From Desulfovibrio sp. ZJ369 (GTDB lineage Bacteria; Desulfobacterota; Desulfovibrionia; Desulfovibrionales; Desulfovibrionaceae), in contig NZ_JAAKEI010000030.1 in assembly GCF_011039085.1 (NCBI RefSeq), forward strand, positions 1 to 35,720: a stretch of 35,720 nt of DNA, written 5' to 3'. Positions 21,674 through 30,465 of this stretch are shown one piece after another; position 1 is the first letter of the stretch, and each line of letters opens with the position of its first letter. The position numbers and the translations under genes are program-made. The notes beneath the pieces were generated by a model. The model ran no database searches, was not told the DNA's origin, and saw only the letters and a list, made by a program, of their open reading frames with translations.

Positions 21674-23500
21674 ATGACAGCATCGTCGCATCAAGAGTAT
21701 ACCCCGCTTTCCATCGCCCGCCAGTTCTATGCTCTGGCCACGCCACGGGAACGCCGTCTGTTCTGGTGGCTGTGCCTGCTCAACATTGTCATGGGTCTGT
21801 TCGAGATCGGTGTGGCGGGCGGCATTTCCCTGCTGGGTGTGGCCATGTCCGCCCCAGAAAGTCTGGCCCGCTATGCCCTGCTGGAGAATATCCGCGCGGC
21901 CCTGCCCTTTTCGCCGGGCATCCCCACGGCCTTACAATTTCTGATACTTGTCCTGGCTGGGGTCTGTGCAGCTGCCTTGCTGAAAAATGTCCTGCTGGGC
22001 TATATCACCTGGCTGCAAAATTATTTTTCCCAGCGCATTGCCTGGACCATGGGCAGTAATCTCTTTCGCCGTTTTCTGGCCGCGCCGCACATCTGGCATG
22101 CCGGGCAGAACTCGGCGGAATTATTGACTTCCTTGAACTGGAAAGTCTATGTTGCCGCTTACGCCACGACCCTGCTGACCCTGTTCACCCAGATAGTCAT
22201 CGCTGTATTCCTGCTGGGGGGGGCACTCATCGCCAATCCCTTGCTTTCCTGCCTGCTCTTTGCGTCCGTTGCCCTGCTGGCCGTACTCATTCAGAAAGGG
22301 ACCCGTGCCCGTATCTATGGTCTGTCGCAGGACATTCGCCACTATGACCTGTATAATTCGCGTGTCGCCATGCAGGGGCTGCAGGGACTGCGCGAGATAG
22401 CCATTTACGACAAGAGGCAGAATTTCCTGCAGGAATATGCAAAGTTCATTGACGACTATTCGCTGAAAAACAGTTCCCGCACTACCCTGCCCATGCTGCC
22501 CATGTGGGTGCTGGAGGTGGCGGGCATGCTCCTGTTGCTGCTGGTTCTGCTGCTTCAGGTACGTCTGGGCAGCAGCGTGGCGGCAACCACCGGCATGCTG
22601 ACCCTGCTGGCAGCCGTCTCCTGGCGTCTGCTGCCGGCGGCCAACAAAACCATGAACGCCATTCTGAATATGCGTTTCAACCAGCCCACCCTGGAAAAAC
22701 TTCTGGACTTTGTGACGGAACTCCCCGCGCCGGAACGACTGGACGCCCGCCCTGTACGCCACTTCCAGCGCGAGATCAGCCTGCATGATGTGAGCTTCAC
22801 CTATCCCCATGCGGAGCATGCCGCCTTGCGGGATATCTCACTCACCATCCCCAAGGGGAGCATGGTGGGGCTGGTGGGCCTTTCCGGCTCAGGCAAGAGC
22901 ACGCTGACCTCGCTCATCACGGGGCTGTTGCGCCCGCAGCAGGGGCATTTGTGCCTTGACGGCAATATCTGGAATACGTCCACTGAACGCCTGAATATCG
23001 GCTACGTCCCCCAGAACCTCTACCTGCTGGATGCCACACTGGCCGAGAATGTGGCCTTCAGCCACTGGGGCGAGCCGGTGGATGAGGAACGGGTGCGGGA
23101 ATGCTGCCGCATGGCGGCCATGGACTTTGTGGAGGATCTTCCTGAAGGCATCCACACTCCCCTGGGGGAACGCGGCGTGCGCCTCTCCGGCGGCCAGATA
23201 CAACGCGTGGGCATCGCCCGCGCCCTGTATGACAGGCCGGAACTTCTTATCTTCGATGAAGCCACGTCATCCCTTGACGGGGCCACCGAGCGGGCCATAC
23301 AATCAACTATCGAGAGTTTGCGCCAGCATGTGACACTTGTGGTTGTAGCCCATCGTCTGAGTACGGTGGAAGGATGTGACCTGCTCTACTGGATCGACAA
23401 GGGAAGTGTAGCCATGCATGGTACGGCGGCAACGGTATTGCCTGCCTATGAAAAGACATTGCAACATACTGCCGCTCACCTGGCAGAAAAGCTCAGCTGA
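21674..23500 (+). CDS. ABC transporter/flippase, fused membrane and ATPase domains
   Basis: Predicted exporter of the MsbA/PglK half-transporter type, likely flipping a lipid-linked glycan across the inner membrane. The 608 residues have about six membrane segments in the first ~330 (e.g. FWWLCLLNIVMGLFEIGVAG). The ATPase domain follows: Walker A GLSGSGKST (~402), signature LSGGQ (~503), Walker B LLIFDEATSSLD (~524) and H-loop VVVAHRLST. ATG 21674 has AGAGGG five bases upstream. A run of eight G at 22216-22223 lies in the coding sequence (Gly-Gly codons GGG GGG where the gene otherwise prefers GGC). It is followed directly by pseB, so cargo is plausibly a pseudaminic-acid-containing oligosaccharide. 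Confidence 0.85.
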   Translation: MTASSHQEYTPLSIARQFYALATPRERRLFWWLCLLNIVMGLFEIGVAGGISLLGVAMSAPESLARYALLENIRAALPFSPGIPTALQFLILVLAGVCAAALLKNVLLGYITWLQNYFSQRIAWTMGSNLFRRFLAAPHIWHAGQNSAELLTSLNWKVYVAAYATTLLTLFTQIVIAVFLLGGALIANPLLSCLLFASVALLAVLIQKGTRARIYGLSQDIRHYDLYNSRVAMQGLQGLREIAIYDKRQNFLQEYAKFIDDYSLKNSSRTTLPMLPMWVLEVAGMLLLLLVLLLQVRLGSSVAATTGMLTLLAAVSWRLLPAANKTMNAILNMRFNQPTLEKLLDFVTELPAPERLDARPVRHFQREISLHDVSFTYPHAEHAALRDISLTIPKGSMVGLVGLSGSGKSTLTSLITGLLRPQQGHLCLDGNIWNTSTERLNIGYVPQNLYLLDATLAENVAFSHWGEPVDEERVRECCRMAAMDFVEDLPEGIHTPLGERGVRLSGGQIQRVGIARALYDRPELLIFDEATSSLDGATERAIQSTIESLRQHVTLVVVAHRLSTVEGCDLLYWIDKGSVAMHGTAATVLPAYEKTLQHTAAHLAEKLS

Positions 23501-23510
23501 TGGGTGCATG

Positions 23511-24494
23511 ATGTTTACCGATAAAACACTGCTCATCACCGGTGGTACCGGTTCTTTTGGCAAGAAATGCGTCGAAGTCATCCTGAAAAACCACAAGCCC
23601 AGGCGGCTTATCGTTTTTTCGCGTGACGAACTCAAGCAGTTCGAGATGCAGCAGGTCTTTTCCCTGAAAAAATATCCATGCATGCGCTATTTCATCGGTG
23701 ATGTGCGCGACAGGGAGCGCCTGTACCGGGCCTTTCGTGGCGTGGATTATGTCATCCATGCGGCGGCTCTCAAGCAGGTGCCGGCGGCGGAATACAATCC
23801 CACAGAGTGCATCCGCACCAATATTGGCGGCGCGGAAAATATCGTCAATGCGGCGGCCGACTGCGGCGTGAAAAAGGTGGTGGCCCTGTCCACGGACAAG
23901 GCTGTGGCCCCGGTCAATCTCTACGGCGCCACAAAACTCTGCTCGGACAAACTCTTCATCGCGGCCAATGCCTACACGGCCTGCGATACGGTGTACTCCG
24001 TGGTACGCTACGGCAACGTCATGGGCAGCCGCGGCAGCGTCATCCCCTTCTTCATCAGGAAGCGTGACGAAGGCGGCCCCCTGCCCATCACAGACACGCG
24101 CATGACCCGCTTCTGGATCACGCTGGAGCAGTCCGTGCACATGGTGCTGCGGTCCTTTGAACTGGCCGGCGGCGGCGAAATCCTCGTGCCCAGGATCCCC
24201 AGCATGAAGATCACGGATCTGGCCGAAGCCATCGCTCCCGGCATGGCAACTGTGGAAGTGGGGATCCGCCCCGGCGAAAAGCTGCACGAGACCATGATCA
24301 CGGCCGAGGATTCCCGCCATACCATCGACATCGGCCACTATTACGTCATCAAGCCGGAGACCTTCCCCTATCGCGGGCCTGAGGGGACGCCCGTGCCCGA
24401 AGGTTTCAGCTACAATTCCGGCACCAACGAAAGCTGGCTGACCGTCCCTGAGCTGCGCGCCACCCTGAAAGAACAAGGTTTTGCTATCCGCTAG
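23511..24494 (+). CDS. pseB: UDP-GlcNAc 4,6-dehydratase (inverting), PseB
   Basis: First step of pseudaminic acid synthesis: converts UDP-GlcNAc to the 4-keto-6-deoxy-L-arabino sugar with C5 inversion. 327 residues of an extended SDR. N-terminal NADP motif LLITGGTGSFGKK, FSRDELKQFEMQ, GDVRDRERL, and HAAALKQVPAAEYNP, where a lysine replaces tyrosine-type acid/base chemistry typical of inverting members. STDKAVAPVNLYGATK carries the YxxxK pair, and YGNVMGSRGSVIPFF is diagnostic. Start: adjacent ATGs at 23508 and 23511; the second matches known PseB N-termini. It begins 10 bases after the flippase gene. The next gene, pseC, starts 2 bases after the stop. Confidence 0.94.
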   Translation: MFTDKTLLITGGTGSFGKKCVEVILKNHKPRRLIVFSRDELKQFEMQQVFSLKKYPCMRYFIGDVRDRERLYRAFRGVDYVIHAAALKQVPAAEYNPTECIRTNIGGAENIVNAAADCGVKKVVALSTDKAVAPVNLYGATKLCSDKLFIAANAYTACDTVYSVVRYGNVMGSRGSVIPFFIRKRDEGGPLPITDTRMTRFWITLEQSVHMVLRSFELAGGGEILVPRIPSMKITDLAEAIAPGMATVEVGIRPGEKLHETMITAEDSRHTIDIGHYYVIKPETFPYRGPEGTPVPEGFSYNSGTNESWLTVPELRATLKEQGFAIR

Positions 24495-24496
24495 TC

Positions 24497-25624
24497 ATGA
24501 GTACGCCCCATTTTATCCCCTATGGTCGGCAGACCATCGACGACGACGATATCGCGGCCGTGGTCGAAGTGCTGCGCTCGGACTGGCTGACCACCGGCCC
24601 GGCTGTGGAACGCTTCGAGGCTGACGTTTGCGCCTATACCGGCGCGCGTCATGGCGTGGCTGTCAGCAACGGCACCGCGGCCCTGCACGCGGCCATGTTT
24701 GCCCTGGATATCGGCCCCGGCGACGAAGTCATCGTTCCGCCCATGACCTTTGCGGCCTCGGCCAACTGCATTTTGTATCAGGGCGGCACACCGGTCTTTG
24801 CCGATGTGGACGCCGAGACGCTGCTCATGGATCCAACGGCTGTGGAAGCGGCCATCACGCCGCGCACCAAAGCCATCATCGCTGTGGACTATGCCGGCCA
24901 GCCCTGCGACTGGGACGCCCTGCGCGCCATTGCGGACAGACATCACCTGGCCCTTGTGGCCGACGGGTGCCATGCCCTGGGCGCATCCTTCAGGGGGCGC
25001 AAGGTGGGCACACTGGCCGACATCACGGTGTTCAGCTTCCACCCGGTCAAACACATCACCACCGGCGAAGGTGGTATGGCCGTGACCGGTGATAAGCAGC
25101 TCGCCGCGCGCATGCGGGCTTTTCGCGGGCACGGCATCACCACCACGACCAGCCAGCGCGAAAAATCCGGCGCCTGGTTCTATGAAATGACCGAGCTGGG
25201 CTATAATTATCGCATCACGGACTTTCAGTGCGCGCTGGGCAGTTCGCAGCTCAAAAAGCTGGACGGCTGGATTGCCAAACGCAACGAACTGGCTCAGGCC
25301 TACGCTGCCGCGCTGGCGGGGCAGGACAGCATCCGGCCGCTCAGATGCCGGGAGGATGTCCGCCACGCCTACCATCTTTATGTGGTGCGCAGCCCAGACC
25401 GGGATGCCCTGTTCCGCCATCTGCGCGCCAACGGCATCGGCGCCAATGTGCATTATGTGCCTGTGCACCTGCACCCCTACTACCGAAACGTCGTCGGTAC
25501 GCGGGAAGGCCTCTGTCCCGTGGCTGAAGCCGCCTATCGGGAGCTCCTCACCCTGCCGCTCTGGCCGGGGTTGACTGAAGATAACATACTGACTATTATG
25601 AGGACCATTACATGCGTAAACTGA
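24497..25624 (+). CDS. pseC: UDP-4-amino-4,6-dideoxy-altrose aminotransferase, PseC
   Basis: PLP-dependent transaminase adding the 4-amino group to the PseB product. 375 residues, DegT/DnrJ/EryC1 family. Start block FIPYGRQTIDDDDIAAVVEVLRS, cofactor region SNGTAALHAAMFAL, VDYAGQPCDW, DGCHALGA, and the Schiff-base lysine in FSFHPVKHITTGEGG. LGYNYRITDFQCALGSSQL and NVHYVPVHLHPYY are substrate-site landmarks. No distinct Shine-Dalgarno is visible; coupling to pseB is likely. Its last 13 bases overlap the next gene, a methylase. There is an abrupt shift here from GC-rich to AT-rich sequence, so the junction between imported modules lies at this overlap. Confidence 0.94.
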   Translation: MSTPHFIPYGRQTIDDDDIAAVVEVLRSDWLTTGPAVERFEADVCAYTGARHGVAVSNGTAALHAAMFALDIGPGDEVIVPPMTFAASANCILYQGGTPVFADVDAETLLMDPTAVEAAITPRTKAIIAVDYAGQPCDWDALRAIADRHHLALVADGCHALGASFRGRKVGTLADITVFSFHPVKHITTGEGGMAVTGDKQLAARMRAFRGHGITTTTSQREKSGAWFYEMTELGYNYRITDFQCALGSSQLKKLDGWIAKRNELAQAYAAALAGQDSIRPLRCREDVRHAYHLYVVRSPDRDALFRHLRANGIGANVHYVPVHLHPYYRNVVGTREGLCPVAEAAYRELLTLPLWPGLTEDNILTIMRTITCVN

Positions 25625-26238
25625 GTGAACAAGAACAGTTTTGGGCCAGTGAATTTGGAGACGAGTATATCTCTAGGAACTCGCTGGAAGCACTTATTGG
25701 CCCTGATATCGCCATGTGGTCTGATATTTTAAAAAATTGCTCACAGCTTCCTGAAACAGCTTTTGAAATGGGTTGTAATATTGGAGCAAACCTGTATGCA
25801 TTAAAATGCATTATTCCCAATATAAAGATTTCTGGGGTTGAAATAAACACAAAAGCAGCAGCTCTCGCAAAAAAAAATACTGGTGCGAGTATTTACAATT
25901 GTTCCATTCTTGATTTCGGTCAAGATAGCAATTTTTTTGATTTAGTTTTTTCTTGCGGAGTCATGATTCATATAAATCCTGAACAACTTCCTGCCATCTA
26001 TCAGAAGCTCTACCAGCTTTCCCAGCGGTATATTCTGATTAATGAATATTACAATCCATCTCCGGTTGCCATTCCCTATCGCAATCATCAAAATAAGCTG
26101 TTCAAGCGTGATTTTGCTGGTGAACTGCTGGACATGTTTCCAGATTTACAACTTGTTGCCTATAATTTCATATACCACAGAGATGCCGCCTTCCCCAAGG
26201 ATGACTGTACATGGTTTTTGCTTGAAAAAACGAAATAG
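25612..26238 (+). CDS. Pseudaminic acid biosynthesis-associated methyltransferase
   Basis: A 208-residue class I SAM methyltransferase of the type regularly found in pseudaminic acid loci. The SAM motif is AFEMGCNIGANLYAL, followed by ISGVEINTKA (acidic residue binding ribose), then a catalytic-strand DLVFSCGVMIHINPEQLP and YILINEYYNPSPVAIPYR. No reaction has been assigned to this family that I can state; N- or O-methylation of the nonulosonic acid or its acyl group is likely. AT-rich, unlike pseC, whose end it overlaps by 13 bases. A nine-A run (25869-25877) occurs in the coding sequence and may be prone to slippage. Followed after 9 bases by the amidotransferase-like gene. Confidence 0.82.
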   Translation: MRKLSEQEQFWASEFGDEYISRNSLEALIGPDIAMWSDILKNCSQLPETAFEMGCNIGANLYALKCIIPNIKISGVEINTKAAALAKKNTGASIYNCSILDFGQDSNFFDLVFSCGVMIHINPEQLPAIYQKLYQLSQRYILINEYYNPSPVAIPYRNHQNKLFKRDFAGELLDMFPDLQLVAYNFIYHRDAAFPKDDCTWFLLEKTK

Positions 26239-26247
26239 GAGATGAAC

Positions 26248-27258
26248 ATGAGTACTATCCGGATTTGTAAGAAGTGTGGTTTTATTCTGGGAACTCGTCC
26301 TGGACTACTTGAACAGGATGGTATCTGCCAGGCTTGCCTCAATATTGAAGAGAAAAAAAATATTGATTTTACAGCACGACAGCAATGGCTCTCTCAATAT
26401 TTCAAAGAATCCCATAATAAAAGTAAATATGATTGTGTCGTAGGTGTTTCAGGTGGCAAAGATTCCCACATGATCGTCTATCGACTCATGCATGATTACG
26501 GAATCAAAAGGCCTTTACTCGTCTCTGCTGTCGATGAATTTACCATGACGGAAGCAGGCAAGTATAACAGAGACAATATTTCAAGACATTTTGGGATAGA
26601 CCATATCCAGTTTCGGTATAGCCACGATGAATTCTGCGAACAAGCACTGGCAGGATTCAAAGGGGACCTTCATCCGCTTCGATGGTTTGAGGAACAATGT
26701 TATAAAGTACCGTTCGAAATCGCAAAAAATTTTGGTATCAATACGGTTTTCATGGGAGAAAACAGTGCTTTCGAATATGGTTCTGCAAAACAACTAGACA
26801 TATTTTGTCCGCTCTCTGATGAAGAAACAAAAGTAATCTTTCTCGGGGCAATCTATCCATACTCCATAGCAGACTCTCTCGCGATTGCCAAACAGTGCGG
26901 ATTCAGAGATCTCACTTACTATAATGAATGGTATCGCCAGGGAACCATTGAACAGTATGCCCAAATAGATTCTATCGCTTATCTCGTACATATCTGGTGC
27001 AAATTCCCCAAATTTGGTTTTCAGAGAGTTTCAGATATAGCATGCCGACACGTCAGAGAAGGTTTGCTGACAAAAGAGCAGGCTCTCCAACTTATTCAGG
27101 ACAGGGATTATATTCTCGACCCAGCTGCCAAGGCTGATTTTTGCCGTACTCTTGAAATCTCCAATCAGTACTTTGATGATATTGTAGAAAAACACGCCAA
27201 CTACAATTTACTCTATAAAGATTGCAACAACAATCTTAGACGACTTGATTTTAAATAA
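26248..27258 (+). CDS. N-acetyl sugar amidotransferase, PseA/WbpG-like
   Basis: Predicted ATP-dependent enzyme converting an N-acetyl to an N-acetimidoyl (acetamidino) group on a nonulosonic acid or its precursor. 336 residues. N-terminal zinc-binding type pairs are in CKKCGF and CQACLN. The PP-loop VVGVSGGKDSHMIVYRL is the ATP pyrophosphatase signature, followed by VFMGENSAFEYG. ATG 26248 is chosen since AGGAG lies six bases before it; the ATG at 26242 abuts that site. In Campylobacter the homologue pseA sits with hisH- and hisF-like genes that supply ammonia. No such genes occur in this window. AT-rich; 2-base gap to pseF. Confidence 0.85.
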   Translation: MSTIRICKKCGFILGTRPGLLEQDGICQACLNIEEKKNIDFTARQQWLSQYFKESHNKSKYDCVVGVSGGKDSHMIVYRLMHDYGIKRPLLVSAVDEFTMTEAGKYNRDNISRHFGIDHIQFRYSHDEFCEQALAGFKGDLHPLRWFEEQCYKVPFEIAKNFGINTVFMGENSAFEYGSAKQLDIFCPLSDEETKVIFLGAIYPYSIADSLAIAKQCGFRDLTYYNEWYRQGTIEQYAQIDSIAYLVHIWCKFPKFGFQRVSDIACRHVREGLLTKEQALQLIQDRDYILDPAAKADFCRTLEISNQYFDDIVEKHANYNLLYKDCNNNLRRLDFK

Positions 27259-27260
27259 TC

Positions 27261-27962
27261 ATGTCAAAAGCTCTTTGTATCGTCATGGCTCGAGGGGGAT
27301 CAAAACGAGTTCCTCGTAAAAATGTCAGACAGTTTTGTGGTCAGCCACTTGTTGCTTGGCCTGTCCGTTCTGCTTTGCGATCGGGCTTGTTTGAACATGT
27401 CATTATTTCAACAGAAGACCAAGAAATCGCCTCGGCGGCACAACAGGCAGGAGCGGAGTTTCCTTTTGCAAGACCGACAACAGTTGCTGATGATTTTTCA
27501 ACCACAGCTGATGTACTACGTGTAACCTTGCAACAATGGCAAGAGTATGCAGGCACCCTTCCGAAGTATTGTTGTTGTCTATACGGAACATCTGTTTTTG
27601 TCACAGAAAAACAGTTGACTCAGGCCAGAGATATGCTTTCCTGCTGTGAGCTGTGCATGGCTGTTTCTGAATATGCTCATCCCATTCAACGGGCGATAAG
27701 ATTGGATGACTCTGGGACAATAACATATCTTCATCCAGAATTTGTTCCCGTACGAACGCAGGACTGTCTCAAAGCATACCACGATATAGGCCTTTTTTAC
27801 TACTTTTCAGTAGAGGCGTTTTTCCGTCACGAAGGGAAAAATTTTCTTCCCATGAAAAAGAAAGCTGTTATTGTTCCAAGAACGTGTGCTGTAGATATTG
27901 ACACAGAAGCCGACTTTGCCTGGGCAGAACTTCTTGCCTCTTATCATGGACTGCGGCAATGA
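27261..27962 (+). CDS. pseF: Pseudaminic acid cytidylyltransferase
   Basis: Activates pseudaminic acid with CTP to give CMP-Pse. 233 residues with the CMP-sugar synthetase fold. The nucleotide loop ARGGSKRVPRKN is near the N-terminus (shorter than in CMP-sialate synthetases), then VIISTEDQEIA, ARPTTVADDFSTTADVL, and a late Asp-x-Asp metal site in AVDIDTEADF. Length and order match PseF; legionaminate- and sialate-type synthetases remain distinguishable only by phylogeny, but the neighbouring genes make PseF clear. AT-rich. Its stop overlaps the start of pseG by 4 bases (ATGA), so translation is coupled. Confidence 0.9.
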   Translation: MSKALCIVMARGGSKRVPRKNVRQFCGQPLVAWPVRSALRSGLFEHVIISTEDQEIASAAQQAGAEFPFARPTTVADDFSTTADVLRVTLQQWQEYAGTLPKYCCCLYGTSVFVTEKQLTQARDMLSCCELCMAVSEYAHPIQRAIRLDDSGTITYLHPEFVPVRTQDCLKAYHDIGLFYYFSVEAFFRHEGKNFLPMKKKAVIVPRTCAVDIDTEADFAWAELLASYHGLRQ

Positions 27963-28972
27963 GTACCATCCTCATCCGTGCCGACGCGGCCCCGCGCATG
28001 GGGACCGGCCATGTCATGCGCTGTCTTGCGCTGGCTCAGGCTGCCCGCAGGGAAGGGCTGGACGTGCAGATGATCTGCCGCCTTGGTGTCGACTGGCTGC
28101 GAGAACGTCTGGCACGAGAGGATATTCCCCTGCATGGTCTGCCGGCCATGCCGCCTGTGGCGGAGGCTCCCGACGATCTGCTGCGACAGCTTCAGACGGC
28201 CAATCTGCCGGCTCCGGGAACTGCGACTGTGCCTATCTGGGTCGTCCTGGACGGCTATCACTTCGACACGGCCTGCCAGAAGGCCGTCATGCAGGCAGGG
28301 TATCGCCTGCTGGTCATCGACGACTACGCGCATCTGCCTGAATACCATTGCGATGTGCTGCTGAACCAGAATATTGGCGCGGAGCTGCTGACGTATCAGG
28401 GAAACATCGGCCGCAAATTGCTGGGGCTGGATTATGTCCTGCTGCGGCAGGAGTTCTGGGATGCCCAGAAAAAGGCACAGCAACGCAGCAGACCAGCGCA
28501 GCCCCGGAATATTCTGGTGACGCTGGGAGGCGGCAACTGTATCGAACATCTGGAAAAAGTCGCGGCTGACATGTGCCTGCCGGAATTGGCGGGGCGCACG
28601 ATTCGCGTCATTCAGGGAGCCATGGATGCGGATCGCATCCGTGAGGCTTTTGCCCAGTGCCCGGCACAACTGGAGATTCTGCCCCGCGTGGGTGATATGC
28701 CCGCCCTCTTGCTGGATACGGACCTGTGCATCACGGCAGGAGGATCGACCTGTTGGGAACTCTGCTGCCTTGGCGTGCCCTTTCTGGTTCTGCAAACAGC
28801 AGAAAACCAGATACACGTTGTTTCTGGTCTGATTGAGGGGAATTTTGCCCTCCCCTATACTTCTCTGCATCTTGAGCAGACGCTCAAGGGAAGCAACCGG
28901 GAACAATACATAAACAGTGCTAGCAAACTCTCTCATCATCCTCTTAATACCTTACTACGGAACTTAGCATGA
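27959..28972 (+). CDS. pseG: UDP-2,4-diacetamido-trideoxy-altropyranose hydrolase, PseG
   Basis: Removes UDP from the 2,4-diacetamido sugar before condensation to pseudaminic acid. 337 residues, GT-B-like fold. N-terminal nucleotide loop RADAAPRMGTGHVMRCLALA with the catalytic His, central VIDDYAHLP and NQNIGAELL, and C-terminal VTLGGGN and TAGGSTCWELCCLGVP motifs. The gene is GC-rich for its first 280 residues, then becomes AT-rich near the C-terminus, so it stands as an island between AT-rich neighbours and its 3' end may be a recombination point. The stop overlaps the next start by 4 bases. It normally follows PseH, which is not seen here. Confidence 0.92.
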   Translation: MSTILIRADAAPRMGTGHVMRCLALAQAARREGLDVQMICRLGVDWLRERLAREDIPLHGLPAMPPVAEAPDDLLRQLQTANLPAPGTATVPIWVVLDGYHFDTACQKAVMQAGYRLLVIDDYAHLPEYHCDVLLNQNIGAELLTYQGNIGRKLLGLDYVLLRQEFWDAQKKAQQRSRPAQPRNILVTLGGGNCIEHLEKVAADMCLPELAGRTIRVIQGAMDADRIREAFAQCPAQLEILPRVGDMPALLLDTDLCITAGGSTCWELCCLGVPFLVLQTAENQIHVVSGLIEGNFALPYTSLHLEQTLKGSNREQYINSASKLSHHPLNTLLRNLA

Positions 28973-29808
28973 AACTTCTTGTAACAGGGATCTCTGGCCT
29001 GCTTGGCAAACAAGTTCGCCATCTCCTCACCTTCTTACCTCAAATTACAAGTACCTTTGTGGTTCGTCACCATCCTGTCGCAGACAATGAACTTTACTGG
29101 GATTTTCAAAAACCACTTCCAGAAGGCCTCAAATTTGATGCGTTGCTGCATATGGCTTCGGTTATTGACTACACCCCTCAAAGTTCTGTTCTACATAAGA
29201 ACACGCTACCAGCTATCTCACTTCTGGACGCTGTAAAAAGGAATGATTCCAATGTATACTTTACATCTACCGCATCCATACATGGTCAACATTTTCCATG
29301 GGCAATTGACAGCCCTGTAGAACCTGCAGACGATTACGCATTTTCGAAGCTCGTTTGTGAACGAATTTTCCAGGCATTGCCAGAAAGAGTATGCATCTTT
29401 CGCCTCAACGGCATATACGGTTTTCAGAATTCATCACATCTTGGCATAAATAGAGCTATTTATCAGGCGTTGGTATCCAAGAAAAAACCTGAGCTCTTCG
29501 GTGAGGGAGCACAGTTACGGAATTATATTTCGGATATTTCAGCAGCTCAATGGATTCTACATGAAGTATTGCAGAAAGAACGAAAGTCAAAAATTGTCTA
29601 CATGGCTGGCTCAGAAACTCTTTCGATTAAATCATGGTTGAAAACTATTGCCGAAATTCTTCTTGAAGATGATACAATTGATATTTATCCAGGAAGAGAT
29701 AATCTAGATGTTTTAGTACATGCCTCTCACAGCCCTGTTCAAATGCCATCTTTCTCTGACTATTTAAAAAAGCTTCGTAAGCAATATGAAAATATGCTTC
29801 TTTTCTGA
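28969..29808 (+). CDS. NAD(P)-dependent epimerase/dehydratase-like protein
   Basis: Extended SDR of 279 residues. NAD(P) motif MKLLVTGISGLLGKQ, acceptor-like TSTASIHGQHFPW, and the catalytic Y-x3-K in DDYAFSKLVCERI. Substrate-binding RLNGIYGFQNSSH and a late SDISAAQWIL follow. Substrate unknown; a nucleotide-sugar epimerase or reductase, or one that modifies the small acid to be attached to the sugar, are possibilities. AT-rich. It overlaps pseG by 4 bases and the next gene by 23 bases. With the two following genes it forms a compact unit inserted between pseG and pseI. Confidence 0.8.
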   Translation: MKLLVTGISGLLGKQVRHLLTFLPQITSTFVVRHHPVADNELYWDFQKPLPEGLKFDALLHMASVIDYTPQSSVLHKNTLPAISLLDAVKRNDSNVYFTSTASIHGQHFPWAIDSPVEPADDYAFSKLVCERIFQALPERVCIFRLNGIYGFQNSSHLGINRAIYQALVSKKKPELFGEGAQLRNYISDISAAQWILHEVLQKERKSKIVYMAGSETLSIKSWLKTIAEILLEDDTIDIYPGRDNLDVLVHASHSPVQMPSFSDYLKKLRKQYENMLLF

Positions 29809-30463
29809 TATTCATGGCAATTTTGATGCTTTTTCTTCAGGTTACAAGTTAATACTCAAAGAAGATGCAGATATAAATATTTTTCTAGGTGATATTTGTG
29901 GATACTACTTTGACGCCCTAAAAGTTTGGAAGGAATTAGAGAACTGCAAAAATATTATTAGATTATTAGGAAACCATGATAAAATATTGCTTGACAGTTA
30001 TGCTAAAGGATTTATACAACGAGACTACTCGACAAAGTACGGACCAGCACTTGAAATCCTTTTACATAATAGCACAAGAGAATTTATTAATTGGCTAAAA
30101 AGTGCACAAGAATTTTATATAAATCATGAAATATCGTTATTTTGCTGCCATGGTGGACCTGATAATTTTTTAGATCAGTATCTATATCCGAATTCTATTC
30201 TTCCGAAAACTTGTACAAAATTAACAATCATGGGACATACCCATTATTCTATGTATCGACTGAAAAACAATCATTATTATGGAAATCCCGGATCTATGGG
30301 CCAGCCTCGTGATGGGAAATTACCATCATTTGCTGTTCTCCATACCGAGCAGCCATCTAGCTGGGAAGTCAAACATTTTGATTATAATAGAAAATCATTA
30401 ACAGACACACTGCAAAAAATGCATAATATTCCTGAATATCTTTACAATGTCATCTGGAGATAG
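29786..30463 (+). CDS. Calcineurin-like metallophosphoesterase (YfcE type)
   Basis: Cytoplasmic dimetal phosphoesterase of 225 residues. All ligand motifs are present: FFSDIHGNFDAF, IFLGDICGYYFD, LLGNHDKI, CCHGG and MGHTHYS, followed by YYGNPGSMGQPR, which is the usual end of YfcE-like enzymes. No signal peptide. In a sugar locus it might remove phosphate from a sugar phosphate or an activated intermediate, or edit the product of the adjacent ligase; these are speculation. AT-rich. Overlaps the SDR gene by 23 bases and is 2 bases from the ATP-grasp gene, which shows tight co-translation. Confidence 0.82.
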   Translation: MKICFFSDIHGNFDAFSSGYKLILKEDADINIFLGDICGYYFDALKVWKELENCKNIIRLLGNHDKILLDSYAKGFIQRDYSTKYGPALEILLHNSTREFINWLKSAQEFYINHEISLFCCHGGPDNFLDQYLYPNSILPKTCTKLTIMGHTHYSMYRLKNNHYYGNPGSMGQPRDGKLPSFAVLHTEQPSSWEVKHFDYNRKSLTDTLQKMHNIPEYLYNVIWR

Positions 30464-30465
30464 TC

